From Algihabitans albus (GTDB taxonomy: Bacteria > Pseudomonadota > Alphaproteobacteria > Kiloniellales > DSM-21159), in assembly GCF_003572205.1 (NCBI RefSeq), contig NZ_QXNY01000005.1, forward strand, positions 372,001-436,000: a stretch of DNA of 64,000 nt, read 5' to 3'. Below the pieces are notes generated by a model that worked only from the letters and a program-made list of their open reading frames with translations, was not told where the DNA came from and made no database searches. The stretch's first letter is position 1; each line of letters starts with the position of its first letter. Both the position numbers and the translations under genes were made by a program. Below are positions 50,851-59,068 of this stretch, piece after piece.

Positions 50851-51495
50851 CAGTTGCGTCTAGCGGACCGGGAACAGGAGGTCGAATTGGACGGTCGCGT
50901 CATCGCCGAACTGATCCTGCATCTGGGGCGCATTGCCCCGGGCGACGGCCTTGTCGCGGGGCTCACGACGGGCCAGTGGGCCATCTTGAGGTATTTCACG
51001 CGGGCCAATCGCTTTTCGCGCACGCCGTCGGCCTTCGCGGCGTTTCACGGCACGACGCGCGGTACGGCCTCGCAGGCGATCAAAGGTCTGGTCTCCCAGG
51101 GTTTCCTCAAGCAAACCCGGTCCGAAACCGATGGCCGCAGTGTGCGACTGGACCCAACGGACAAGACCAGGGCCATAATCGCAAACGATCCTATCGAAGC
51201 CTTGGTCCGTGCCACGGACGCCTTACCCCCCGGCGTTCGTGGCACGCTTTCCCATACACTCCGACGCCTGCTGAGCCGGGTTGCAGTGGAGACGGAGAAG
51301 CCTCTTTTCGGCACCTGCGAAAACTGCGTGCATTTCCAAGACGGCGGCTGCCTTCCGGAAGGAGTGTCTGCCCATGCATGCGGGTTCTTGAATCAACCCC
51401 TCATGAACGAGGAGCTGGACCAGCTCTGCATCAACTTTGCGTCTGGCCACTCCGGGTCACCGAGAACCTACGGCGTCGGCGGCACGGAGCGATGA
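50848..51495 (+). CDS. MarR-like regulator with C-terminal cysteine cluster
   Basis: 215 aa. Residues 1-145 form a winged-helix MarR-type domain (LTTGQWAILRYFTRAN, GTTRGTASQAIKGLVSQGFLKQTRSETDGRSVRL). The C-terminus carries CENC-x7-C-x9-C-x15-C (about residues 152-195: FGTCENCVHFQDGGC, AHACGFL, LDQLCINF), enough to bind zinc or an iron-sulfur cluster. MarR proteins with such a tail are uncommon; redox, metal or NO sensing is an inference. ATGA overlap with the following DUF6522 gene. Confidence 0.8.
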   Translation: MQLRLADREQEVELDGRVIAELILHLGRIAPGDGLVAGLTTGQWAILRYFTRANRFSRTPSAFAAFHGTTRGTASQAIKGLVSQGFLKQTRSETDGRSVRLDPTDKTRAIIANDPIEALVRATDALPPGVRGTLSHTLRRLLSRVAVETEKPLFGTCENCVHFQDGGCLPEGVSAHACGFLNQPLMNEELDQLCINFASGHSGSPRTYGVGGTER

Positions 51496-51809
51496 GCCAG
51501 CTTCCTTCGAAACAAGTCGTCGTGAGCGAGGGTCAGATCACGATCGAGGCTGGCCTGCTGGCGCCGAAACTCGGCCTTTCTGCCGAGCGGCTCAAGGACA
51601 AGATGACGAAAGGTCTGGTGACCAGCATTGCCGAAACCGGTGTGGGCGAGGATGTGGGGCGCACCCGTCTCACCTTCTTTTACCGGGCAAAGATCTGGCG
51701 GGTCGTCGTAAAGCCTGACGGCACACTCGAGGAGGACCCCCTGCGGCTCCCCGAACCGCGAGCGGCAAAAGACCGCCCAAGCCTGCTCGATCTCGTGGCG
51801 GATCTGTGA
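51492..51809 (+). CDS. DUF6522 family protein
   Basis: 105 aa; ATG 51492 overlaps the MarR stop, and the long frame beginning at 50976 is an artefact over the MarR gene. Core: ITIEAGLLAPKLGLSAERLKDKMTKGLVTSIAETG and DVGRTRLTFFYRAKIWRVVV, as in DUF6522 proteins, which often lie near denitrification or redox genes. Function unknown; the tight overlap suggests it works with the regulator. Confidence 0.75.
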   Translation: MSQLPSKQVVVSEGQITIEAGLLAPKLGLSAERLKDKMTKGLVTSIAETGVGEDVGRTRLTFFYRAKIWRVVVKPDGTLEEDPLRLPEPRAAKDRPSLLDLVADL

Positions 51810-51858
51810 TGATAGTCGTGCTCCTCTGCCGTCCTCGACTCAAAGGGGTGGCCCACCG

Positions 51859-52029
51859 ATGAACGAGTCCAACGCTTGGGCCAGATTCACGACGGTCGAG
51901 CTGGAGACAAAGCGCGGAGAACTCCAGGAGCTGATCGACAGCGGCATGCTGACGGAGCGTTCGATGGAGCACCAACTCACGGAGATCGCGATCATCGAGA
52001 ACGAGCTGGCGAGGCGCCATGGGGGCTGA
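51859..52029 (+). CDS. Small predicted helical protein (56 aa)
   Basis: MNESNAWARFTTVELETKR followed by GELQELIDSGMLTERS and EIAIIENELARRHGG: charged, helical, no membrane segment. It overlaps the CHCC gene start by 11 bp and lies 49 bp after DUF6522, so it is plausibly translated. No family recognised. Confidence 0.55.
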   Translation: MNESNAWARFTTVELETKRGELQELIDSGMLTERSMEHQLTEIAIIENELARRHGG

Positions 52030-52267
52030 CAACTATGCCAAGTTCAAGAACGATCGCGGCGTTGGCGAAATCCGCATCGGCGTCAAAGAGTTCAAGTGCG
52101 CCGGCGCGTCGGCGCCCCAGGACCACCCGCACATCTATCTCGAGATGGGCGCGGCGGACAGCATTCTCTGCCCCTACTGCGCGACCCTGTTCCGCCACGA
52201 TCCGCAGCTTGGCCCGCGAGAGGCGGATCCTCCCGACAGCCTGTTTTGGGACGCGAGAGAGGCATAG
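52019..52267 (+). CDS. CHCC-type zinc finger domain protein
   Basis: 82 aa. FKCAGASAPQDHPHIYLEMG and ILCPYCATLFRHD supply the Cys, His, Cys, Cys ligands of the zf-CHCC domain, also seen in the mitochondrial complex I subunit NDUFS6. Bacterial stand-alone forms have unknown roles. Fourth gene in the MarR-led row. Confidence 0.8.
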   Translation: MGADNYAKFKNDRGVGEIRIGVKEFKCAGASAPQDHPHIYLEMGAADSILCPYCATLFRHDPQLGPREADPPDSLFWDAREA

Positions 52268-52318
52268 GAAAGCCGCTCGGAGCCTGAAGGGCGCGGCGCG
52301 CTGAACAGGAGACTGAAA

Positions 52319-52792
52319 ATTACACCCCACGAAATCGACGTTCAAGCTCTGGCGGAGATGCGTGCCGCGAGGATCGCCCATACGGTGCTCGACCTCCGCG
52401 AGCCCGAGGAAATGGCGATCTGCGCCCTCGCGGACAGCCTGTGGATTCCCATGGGGTCTGTGCCGGAACAGATAGACAGCCTGCCTCGTGCGCACCCGCT
52501 CGTTGTGCTCTGTCATCACGGTGTGCGCAGCGGCATGGTGACCGCTCTCCTCCGCGAGGACGGCTGCGACAACGCCCGGAACCTGCGCGGCGGAATAGAC
52601 GCCTGGGCGCGGTTGGTGGCTCCCGAGATGCCGCGCAGTGACTGCATTGACCTGTTATGGCAAGTTCTCATGATGCAATATCTTAAAGGCAAGGAGGAAT
52701 TCGAACTTGAATGCGTGTCCTTCTCGTGGAAGACCACCCTGCTTTGGCAGAAGCCGTTTGCGATGCATTGGCACGAGCAGGCTTTGCGGTAG
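52319..52792 (+). CDS. Rhodanese-like protein with probable non-AUG start and run-on C-terminus
   Basis: The rhodanese domain is clear: VLDLREPEE, GSVPEQIDSLPR, catalytic loop VVLCHHGVRSGM (Cys and Arg present) and GGIDAWARLVAPEMPR. The first ATG (52358) would cut the first strand; reading from ATT 52319 restores ITPHEIDVQALAEMRAARI, and GGAG lies 7 bp upstream of it. After MPR the usual Tyr-stop is missing: the frame runs 80 bp into the next gene. A promoter-like TTGACC (52647) for the response regulator lies in this tail. Sulfur transfer or sulfide handling is the family role. Confidence 0.68.
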   Translation: MTPHEIDVQALAEMRAARIAHTVLDLREPEEMAICALADSLWIPMGSVPEQIDSLPRAHPLVVLCHHGVRSGMVTALLREDGCDNARNLRGGIDAWARLVAPEMPRSDCIDLLWQVLMMQYLKGKEEFELECVSFSWKTTLLWQKPFAMHWHEQALR

Positions 52793-53388
52793 ACCATGCA
52801 GCGACTTCTGCGGACGCGCGGGATCTGGCGACGGTCGCGGACTATGCGCTTGTTCTGCTTGATCTGGGGCTGCCTGACGGGGACGGACTGACGCTCTTGC
52901 CACATTTGCGGCAGGAGGGACGCGTGCCGGTGATCGTGCTGACCGCGCGGGATCACTTGGCCGACCGTCTGGCGGGGTTGGACGGCGGGGCCGACGATTA
53001 TGTCATCAAACCCGTTGAGATGCCCGAACTGGTCGCCCGTTGCCGCGCAGTGCTGCGCCGCCCCGGCGACAGGTCGGGCACCATAATTACGCTGGGTCCG
53101 TTGAGTCTGGACACGGCAACGCGGAATGTCAGCGTTGGGGGCCACCCGGTGACGCTCGGCCGCCGTGAAGTGAGCGTTTTGGAACATCTGATGCGCAACG
53201 CCGGGCGCGTGTCTGCCCGCGCCGTTCTGGAAGAAGCCCTTTACGGGATAGACGATCAGGTCAGTCCGAACGCGCTTGACGCCGCTGTCTCACGCTTGCG
53301 CCGCAGCCTTGAGGCCGCCGGTTGCCCGCTGCCCATCGTGACCGTGCGTGGCATTGGCTGGATGCTGCCCCGCGAGATGTCGGAATGA
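52711..53388 (+). CDS. OmpR/PhoB-type response regulator
   Basis: 225 aa. Receiver with phosphoacceptor Asp51 (LLDLGLPDGDG), Thr78 and Lys100 (DDYVIKP), then a winged helix (about 130-223; LDAAVSRLRRSLEAAGCPLPIVTVRGIGWML). Start ATG 52711 with AAGGAGG upstream at a slightly long distance. ATGA overlap with the histidine kinase. The target genes are probably those downstream (45-aa protein, BOF protein). Confidence 0.9.
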   Translation: MRVLLVEDHPALAEAVCDALARAGFAVDHAATSADARDLATVADYALVLLDLGLPDGDGLTLLPHLRQEGRVPVIVLTARDHLADRLAGLDGGADDYVIKPVEMPELVARCRAVLRRPGDRSGTIITLGPLSLDTATRNVSVGGHPVTLGRREVSVLEHLMRNAGRVSARAVLEEALYGIDDQVSPNALDAAVSRLRRSLEAAGCPLPIVTVRGIGWMLPREMSE

Positions 53389-54734
53389 GCCTTCGAATGG
53401 CACCCGCGCGCTGGTCGTTGGCACAGATCCTGACCCGCCGTCTGATCCTGATCGCCAGCGCCGTCGTCGTGCTTAACGTGGGACTCGTGGGACTCTATTA
53501 CGGATCCGACACGCGCGAGTTGGAGACGCAGGTCGTGGCCGATGCAATGGAGCGGTTGGGCGCGGCGATCGAGGATGTGAACCTACCCGCCGATGCCCCC
53601 GTGCGGGACATCTACCGCAACCATCCGACGGCCTACGGATTCGCGCTGGTAGACCGCACTGGCACAGTGGGGAACACGATGAATCGCGCACTGATCCCGC
53701 CTGCCGCCGTTGCAATCTACGCCGACGACTGGATTACCCGGATGAATACACCGCAGGGCCGCTTGCTGGTGGGCGGGCATGAGTTTGCCGGACGCAGCGA
53801 TGGGTTGCGCGCGGTGTTCGTCATGGCAGACGATCCAGCCAATCTGATGCGCCGTGCGTTCTTCGCTGAATTGCGGCGGCACGTTTGGCTGCCGATTCTG
53901 CCCATGGCACTGGTCCTGATTACCGCCAGCGCGCTGCTGATCCGGCGCGGTCTGGCCCCTGTGGCCGAGGCAGCCGCGTGGGCACGCGGCGTAGAGCCGG
54001 GGGCGACCGTCCCCGATCCGCCGCCCATGCGCGCCTCGGGGGAGACCGCCGATCTGATCGAGGCGGTTGAGCGCGCGCTCGACCGCCTGACCGCGTCGCT
54101 TACAGCAGAAAAGCGCCGCGCGGCAGAGGCGGCCCATGCCCTTCGCACCCCCGTCGCGGTGCTGGTCGCACGACTCGATGCGCTGCCGCCGGGGGAGGCG
54201 ACTGAGAAGCTGCGCGCCGACCTCACCGCCCTGTCGCGCACCGTGCAGCAGGTGCTCGCTGCCGCACGCAGCGACACTTTGGACGTGGCGGAAGCCGAGC
54301 CATTGGACCTGCGGGACGTAGCCCGCGCCGTGACGACCGTAAGTGCGCCGCTGGCCTATTCCAACGGCATTGAGCTGATCCTGACGGTGCCCGATACCCC
54401 TGTCATGGTTCGTGCCAATGCCGAAGGCGTGGAGCTTGCGCTGACCAATCTGGTGGAAAACGCCGTGCTACATGCGGTCGTCTCTCCGGTAACGATCAGC
54501 GTCGGTCTCGGCCCCATCATACGGGTGCGGGATCACGGTCCGGGCCTGCCCTCAGGCGAGCCGCACCGCGTTTTTGAACCGTTCTGGCGCGGCCCAGATG
54601 CGCCCTCCGGCGGCGCAGGTCTCGGCCTGGCCATCGTGGAGCGGTTACAGAAGGCGCAGGGCGGAACGGTCGATGCCATCAGCCCCGAAGGAGGCGGTTG
54701 CGAGATCACGCTGACCTACCTTGCCGCCTCGTGA
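53385..54734 (+). CDS. Two-component sensor histidine kinase
   Basis: 449 aa. Two membrane helices (about 20-40 and 168-187) enclose a periplasmic sensor of about 125 residues. Then HAMP-like linker, H box with His251 (AAHALRTPVAVLVARL), N box (LTNLVENAVLHA), and G boxes VRDHGPGLP and GGAGLGLAIV. The ligand is unknown. ATG 53385 lies inside the response-regulator stop. Confidence 0.9.
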   Translation: MSLRMAPARWSLAQILTRRLILIASAVVVLNVGLVGLYYGSDTRELETQVVADAMERLGAAIEDVNLPADAPVRDIYRNHPTAYGFALVDRTGTVGNTMNRALIPPAAVAIYADDWITRMNTPQGRLLVGGHEFAGRSDGLRAVFVMADDPANLMRRAFFAELRRHVWLPILPMALVLITASALLIRRGLAPVAEAAAWARGVEPGATVPDPPPMRASGETADLIEAVERALDRLTASLTAEKRRAAEAAHALRTPVAVLVARLDALPPGEATEKLRADLTALSRTVQQVLAAARSDTLDVAEAEPLDLRDVARAVTTVSAPLAYSNGIELILTVPDTPVMVRANAEGVELALTNLVENAVLHAVVSPVTISVGLGPIIRVRDHGPGLPSGEPHRVFEPFWRGPDAPSGGAGLGLAIVERLQKAQGGTVDAISPEGGGCEITLTYLAAS

Positions 54735-54818
54735 GATCCCGTCAGACTGCCGTCAGACAGGTCTGCGATACCGTGATCATCGGGTCGATGGTCGATTCGA
54801 CAAATGATGGAGACCCCC

Positions 54819-54956
54819 ATGTCCGACGTTGAAAAAGTGAATGTGAAGAAAGCCGCCTCCTGGCTATCCGGCGAAATCGAGGTGCGCCTGCCGAAAGCCT
54901 GGCTGGCCATCGGTGCCGTCGCCATTGTCGTGCTGCTGATCGTGGCGCTTGATTGA
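54819..54956 (+). CDS. Small single-pass membrane protein (45 aa)
   Basis: MSDVEKVNVKKAASWLSGE and RLPKAWLAIGAVAIVVLLI, with a C-terminal ALD: a charged N-terminus followed by one helix. TGGAG lies 6 bp upstream of ATG 54819. Too short for most gene finders. It is encoded between a two-component system and a BOF protein, so it may belong to that envelope-stress response. No family recognised. Confidence 0.6.
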   Translation: MSDVEKVNVKKAASWLSGEIEVRLPKAWLAIGAVAIVVLLIVALD

Positions 54957-54998
54957 TCCGGCGACAGCCAACAAGTCGAAATTGAAAGGAGTAAACCC

Positions 54999-55337
54999 AT
55001 GAAATACGCCCCTGTCGCCGCCCTACTTGCGACGCTTGTCGCACCTCCCGCCCTTGCCGACCGCATCACCGCCATCGCTGACACGCAGCGCGGCACCATG
55101 GTGACAGTGCAGGGCACGGTCGAGCGGATCACGGATGAGGACGAGTTCCGTCTTGCCGACGCAACCGGCAGCATCCGCATATATGTCGGCCCCAACTGGG
55201 TGCCCGCCGATGTCGGCGAGACCGTGACAGTTAGCGGGTTCGTCGACGACGACTTTGTGCTTCCCCGCGAAATCTACGCCCGCAGTCTGACCCGCGCCGA
55301 CGGCACTATCATCGCGTTCGAGCGACGCTACGAGTAA
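54999..55337 (+). CDS. BOF (bacterial OB-fold, YgiW/YdeI-type) periplasmic protein
   Basis: 112 aa with GAAAGGAG upstream and a signal peptide ending PPALADR. The OB-fold pattern VTVQGTVERITDEDEFRLADATGSIRIYVGP and GETVTVSGFVDDDF is characteristic. Family members respond to stress signals and are often controlled by an OmpR-type system, as here. Confidence 0.85.
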   Translation: MKYAPVAALLATLVAPPALADRITAIADTQRGTMVTVQGTVERITDEDEFRLADATGSIRIYVGPNWVPADVGETVTVSGFVDDDFVLPREIYARSLTRADGTIIAFERRYE

Positions 55338-55438
55338 CGCCATAGAAAAGAGGTCCGCGCGATCTGTGCCCGGGCGAGACACACTTTTCAGTCCTGCGCC
55401 AAAGCAGGATAGCATCCCCTCTCGCCGCATACATCGCC

Positions 55439-55591
55439 ATGATCACCGTCATCCTGGACTTCGTCTCAACCCGCCGAGACTGGATGTTCCTCGTAGCCTT
55501 CCTCTTTGCGCTGGCCGAAACGCCGCTGATCGTGTCGGTATTTGTGCCCTCTACCGCGATCCTTCTGGGTACAGGCGGGTTGGATTCGTAA
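55439..55591 (+). pseudogene. DedA family N-terminal fragment
   Basis: Fifty codons from ATG 55439: DFVSTRRDWMFLVAFLFALAE and VFVPSTAILLGTGG match the N-terminus of DedA (VTT-domain) membrane proteins, which are normally 190-220 aa. After about residue 46 the frame leaves the family and stops at 55589, where sequence of an RHS gene on the other strand begins. It is therefore a truncated copy. Confidence 0.65.
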
Positions 55592-55772
55592 CGATAGAGA
55601 GTCTCGTTTCCGTCTGGATCAACAAGTTTCGATAATATCGGGCTTACGTTAAAGTATTCGAAGTTGAGTTCTCTGTCATGGCTGTCAGTCACACGATCGA
55701 CCAGACTGCGGCCATTGTAACTAATTGTTTGTTGGTAACCGTTAGGGCGCGTCACACGTGTCGGTGAGCGGC
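55573..55772 (-). pseudogene. RHS/YD-repeat protein fragment
   Basis: On the - strand VTRPNGYQQTISYNGRSLV, DSHDRELNFEYF and KLVDPDGNETLYRYE are typical RHS repeat units. The frame enters from the IS element end at about 55772 without a start and loses RHS character at about 55573. RHS genes are usually several kb, so this is an internal scrap. Confidence 0.7.
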
Positions 55773-55798
55773 CTCCACGAGGTGGTCCAGTAGCAATG

Positions 55799-56383
55799 TT
55801 AGTGAAGGGTTGGTCTTTGCACCGGCGGTAGCCTGGCGGGCGGAGCCGCCCCTACGAGCGGAGCCGGCCAGGCGGGTGGCAGGAACACCGTCGTCTCGGG
55901 AGCCGGAGCCTGGTAGCCGATTGAGCTGTGCGGGCGCACGCCGTTAAAGTGGCGACGCCAGCTCTCGATCACGGTGCGGGCCTCGCGGAGCGTGTAGAAG
56001 ATCTCGCCGTCGAGGAGTTCGTCGCGCATTCGGGGGTTGAAGCTCTCGATATAGCCATTCTCCCATGGCCTTCCCGGGGCGATACATGCGGTGCTGGCTC
56101 TCACCCCATGGATCCACTCCTGGACCGCTTTGGCAGCGAATTCGGGGCCCCTCATCCGCTCGACCCGCTTGTCGTTCATCAGCCAGCCGGCCTGGCGCAG
56201 CAATTCGGCGATCCGGCGATAGCCGTAGCGTCTGTACTGGCGTGCCAGCTCGATGATGTCCGCGCTCAGTCGCGCCTCGTCTTCTCGGCCTTGAGGGATT
56301 TTGCGCTGCGTAGAGCGATGCTGCTCGAGCACACGGCACACGCGCCGCTCCGGCAGATCCAGAACACAGCGGACGTGCTCCAC
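55799..56383 (-). pseudogene. IS3-family transposase OrfB with internal in-frame deletion
   Basis: 194 codons where about 280 are normal. The N-terminal helper part (RRYGYRRIAELLRQAGWLMNDKRVERM) joins directly to RGPEFAAKAVQEWIHGV near the end of the catalytic core. The stretch with the first Asp and the SDNGPEF Asp of the DDE triad is missing; only the Glu helix region (WENGYIESFNPRMRDELLDGE) is left. No transposition is expected from this copy. Confidence 0.8.
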
Positions 56384-56406
56384 GCACGCCCGCCGACGCG
56401 AAGGGC

Positions 56407-56685
56407 TCAGAAGTCTCCCCGTGCCGCCTCCTGCAGGATGAGCTTGTCCAGCGTCAGGTCGGAGATCGCCCGTCGCAGTCGCGCGTTCTCCTGCTCCAGA
56501 TCCTTGATCCGACGGATCTGATCGCTCTTCAGCCCGCCGTGCTCCTTGCGCCAGCGATAGTAGGTGACTTCCGTCACGCCGATCTGACGGATCGCATCGG
56601 CCACCGGCATATCCTGGGCTGTCAGCACATCCACCTGTCGTAACTTCGCCACTATCTCTTCAGCTTTGCGCCTCTTTCTCGGCAT
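56407..56685 (-). CDS. IS3-family transposase OrfA
   Basis: 92 aa from ATG 56685 (GAGGAGG upstream). HTH and leucine-zipper parts (KRRKAEEIVAKLRQVDVL, MPVADAIRQIGVTEVTYYRWRKE, LEQENARLRRAISDLTLDKLIL) are typical of the IS407 group. It normally joins OrfB by frameshifting; here OrfB is defective. Confidence 0.85.
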   Translation of the reverse strand: MPRKRRKAEEIVAKLRQVDVLTAQDMPVADAIRQIGVTEVTYYRWRKEHGGLKSDQIRRIKDLEQENARLRRAISDLTLDKLILQEAARGDF

Positions 56686-56746
56686 CGCAGCCCTCCTCGT
56701 CAGGCTCCTCAAAGCCATACCTCAGGATGGACCACTTCAATGGGGG

Positions 56747-57241
56747 ACGCTCAAGACGGTCATCCAAAATCCTTAGCATGAATGCCGGCCTATCAATCGG
56801 AAAGCAGTCATCCGCCAGCGGCAGACGGTTAGCTAAACACCCCAATCTGTCTCACGGTCGCCGGCGGGGGCAGACCTCGAGCTGGATTCTCGAAAGCCGA
56901 ATTACGACGCGCGTTTTCAGAGCGGTTCGGCGTCAGTCCCTATCGCTCTCGGAAGTGCTTTGGACAGCCGGACGAAAAAAGTCGCGCCGGGAAACTGGCC
57001 CGCTCCCCAACTTGCCCAGCAGCGAGAGGCGAACACTGAAGGAGACACACGCTTCGAATTTACCGGAACACAGCATCTACGCCCGGCGGATTCGACGTAC
57101 TCGTTTCGATCGGCGTTGTCGGGTGTGGGAGAGGATTTCGTTTGGACTATAAGCACCGCTGCGGCGCATGACGGATGTCTTCGGTCGAACCCCGGCTTCA
57201 GCGCGGGCAGTTCGACTCAGCCAATCTCTTGCTTTGGTAGG
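56747..57241. other. Intergenic region between IS element and SDR gene
   Basis: 495 bp; a frame of 141 codons crosses it but has no family resemblance and no ribosome binding site. Nothing else recognised. Confidence 0.45.
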
Positions 57242-58012
57242 TCATCCGCGCTGTCCGGCAATCGCATAGCCGCCATCGACCAGCATCGCCTGTCCTGTAA
57301 TGTTCGACGCTCGGTCGGACAGTAGGAAGGTGGCAAGCTGGGCTGTTTCCCGGGGAGTCCCCATACGTCCAATTGGATGAGTCGCAGCGAAGGCCTTGAG
57401 CACCTCAGCGTCGTGCTGGAAAGCGTCTCGGGTCATCTCTGTGTCGATGCCGCCCGGATTGATGTTGTTGATCCGGATCCCATGTGTCGCCAGCTCCAGA
57501 GCCGCTGCTCGCAGGAATCCGTCCATTCCAGCCTTGCTGGCGGAATAGACCGTTGAGCCTGGCAGTGCGCCTACGGCTAGCCAAGAAGACGTGTTAACGA
57601 TGGCGCCGCCGCCATTCCTCGCCATATGCTGGGCTTGGGCCTGCACCGCCATCCACACCGCCTTGAGGTTGGTATCTATGGTGCGGTCCCAGTCACCTTC
57701 CGACTGTTCGAGCATTGGTGCGAAATTGCCGATGGTCCCAGCGTTGTTGAACGCGAAGTCGAACCTGCCGAAAGCCGACGCCGTCTCTTCGACAATGCGG
57801 GCGTGATCCGCCGCCACTGTCACATCGGCCGCGATGGCGACCGCCTCGCCGCCCCGATCGCGGATGGCCCTAACCAGGTCGTCTAGCTTGCCCTTTCGAC
57901 GAGCGACCACCGACACCTTGGCGCCGTCCTCCACGAACAGCTTCGCAGCTGCCTCTCCGATGCCCGAGCTCGCGCCGATAACGGCGCCGGCCTTCCCGCG
58001 CAACAATCCCAT
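57242..58012 (-). CDS. Short-chain dehydrogenase/reductase
   Basis: 256 aa, classical SDR. Cofactor motif GASSGIG at 13-19, NNAG at 89-92, catalytic Ser142/143, Tyr156 and Lys160 (YSASK). The basic VVARRKGK after the second strand suggests NADP(H). Substrate unknown. Divergent from a LysR regulator, which probably controls it. Confidence 0.9.
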   Translation of the reverse strand: MGLLRGKAGAVIGASSGIGEAAAKLFVEDGAKVSVVARRKGKLDDLVRAIRDRGGEAVAIAADVTVAADHARIVEETASAFGRFDFAFNNAGTIGNFAPMLEQSEGDWDRTIDTNLKAVWMAVQAQAQHMARNGGGAIVNTSSWLAVGALPGSTVYSASKAGMDGFLRAAALELATHGIRINNINPGGIDTEMTRDAFQHDAEVLKAFAATHPIGRMGTPRETAQLATFLLSDRASNITGQAMLVDGGYAIAGQRG

Positions 58013-58129
58013 CTCTATTTTCCTTCCCGGTGTTTCGTGATCAATCGAAGAGATGGATGGGCGCGCGCCAAACTATAATTGTCCTGCGAAGCCCTGCTCA
58101 ATTGCGCACCGCGCAACTATCTCTATCCC

Positions 58130-59068
58130 ATGTCTACCAAGATGCTGACCCAGATGGACAACGATCGCATAGCTCTGATGCGGGCCTTTGTAGAGAGCGC
58201 CCGGCGGCTAAACTTTGCCGCCGCGGCGCGAGAGCTGGAATTGACACCCTCGGCGCTTGGCCGGCGTATCCAGCGCCTCGAGGACCGTCTTGGTGTCGCG
58301 CTGTTCGTGCGGAGCACCCGGCGCGTCGCGCTGACCGATGCCGGAATGCTTTACTGGCGACAGAGCGAAGAAATCCTCTCCGCCATCGCGGAGGCCGACG
58401 CCAGCACCAGTTCCCTTGGGGAGCGGCCGACCGGACTATTGAGGATCTCAGCGCCGGCAAGCTTTGGTCGCCTGCATCTGTCCGGCGTCTTGCCGAGCTT
58501 CCTTCAGGAAAACCCCGATCTCCGAGTCGATTTGACCTACACCGACCAAATCGTCGATGTGATTGAAACTCGCGTTGACGTCGCGATACGGATCGGCCAG
58601 CTTGAGGACTCTGGACTGATAGCGCGCCTTCTGGCGCCGAACCTCAGGCGCCTGGTGGCCGCGCCGGCCTATCTCGCCTCGGCCCCGGCGTTGAACGCTC
58701 CGCAAGATCTGCGGGCGCACCAAACCCTGCATTTCTCGCACCTGCGCGGCGGCGAGACTTGGACTCTTCAGCGAGACAAAGAAGTGGCGCGCGTCCCGAT
58801 TACACCGGTGCTGCGCTCCAACGATGCGCTGGCGCTCTGTGATGCGGCGCTTGCCGGAGAGGGGATCGCGCTGCTAGCGGATTTCATCAGCGGAGCCGGG
58901 TTGAACGACGGACGCCTCGTCTCAGTTCTGGATGATTGGCGGATCCCGGACACCGGAATCTACGTTGTCTATGCAGCCTCGGAGTATGTACCGTGCAAGA
59001 TCCGGACATTCGTCGATTTCCTGGTTGCGAACTTCTCGAATGGGGTTTGTCCAACCAAATCAATCTAG
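58130..59068 (+). CDS. LysR family transcriptional regulator
   Basis: About 312 aa from ATG 58130, or 304 from ATG 58154 (MDNDRIALMRAF, the more usual LysR beginning); neither has a good ribosome binding site. HTH: LNFAAAARELELTPSALGRRIQRLEDRLGVALF. Effector domain from about residue 95 (GLLRISAPASFGRLHL), the CrgA-like branch. It overlaps the tail of the SMP-30 gene by 9 bp on the opposite strand. Confidence 0.88.
   Translation: MSTKMLTQMDNDRIALMRAFVESARRLNFAAAARELELTPSALGRRIQRLEDRLGVALFVRSTRRVALTDAGMLYWRQSEEILSAIAEADASTSSLGERPTGLLRISAPASFGRLHLSGVLPSFLQENPDLRVDLTYTDQIVDVIETRVDVAIRIGQLEDSGLIARLLAPNLRRLVAAPAYLASAPALNAPQDLRAHQTLHFSHLRGGETWTLQRDKEVARVPITPVLRSNDALALCDAALAGEGIALLADFISGAGLNDGRLVSVLDDWRIPDTGIYVVYAASEYVPCKIRTFVDFLVANFSNGVCPTKSI

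Larger units (their letters stand above)
55773..56746 (-). mobile_element. IS3-family (IS407-like) insertion sequence, internally deleted
   Basis: About 0.97 kb instead of the usual 1.2 kb. The ends are related inverted sequences: CGAGGTGGTCCA at the right end and TGAAGTGGTCCA (reverse strand) at the left. It carries orfA intact and orfB with an internal deletion. A piece of the same left end survives at 29.2 kb. It is inserted in or beside an RHS fragment. Confidence 0.8.

Noticed and set aside
56727-57152. 141-codon frame downstream of the IS element
   Set aside because: No family features, no ribosome binding site, and it begins inside the IS end.
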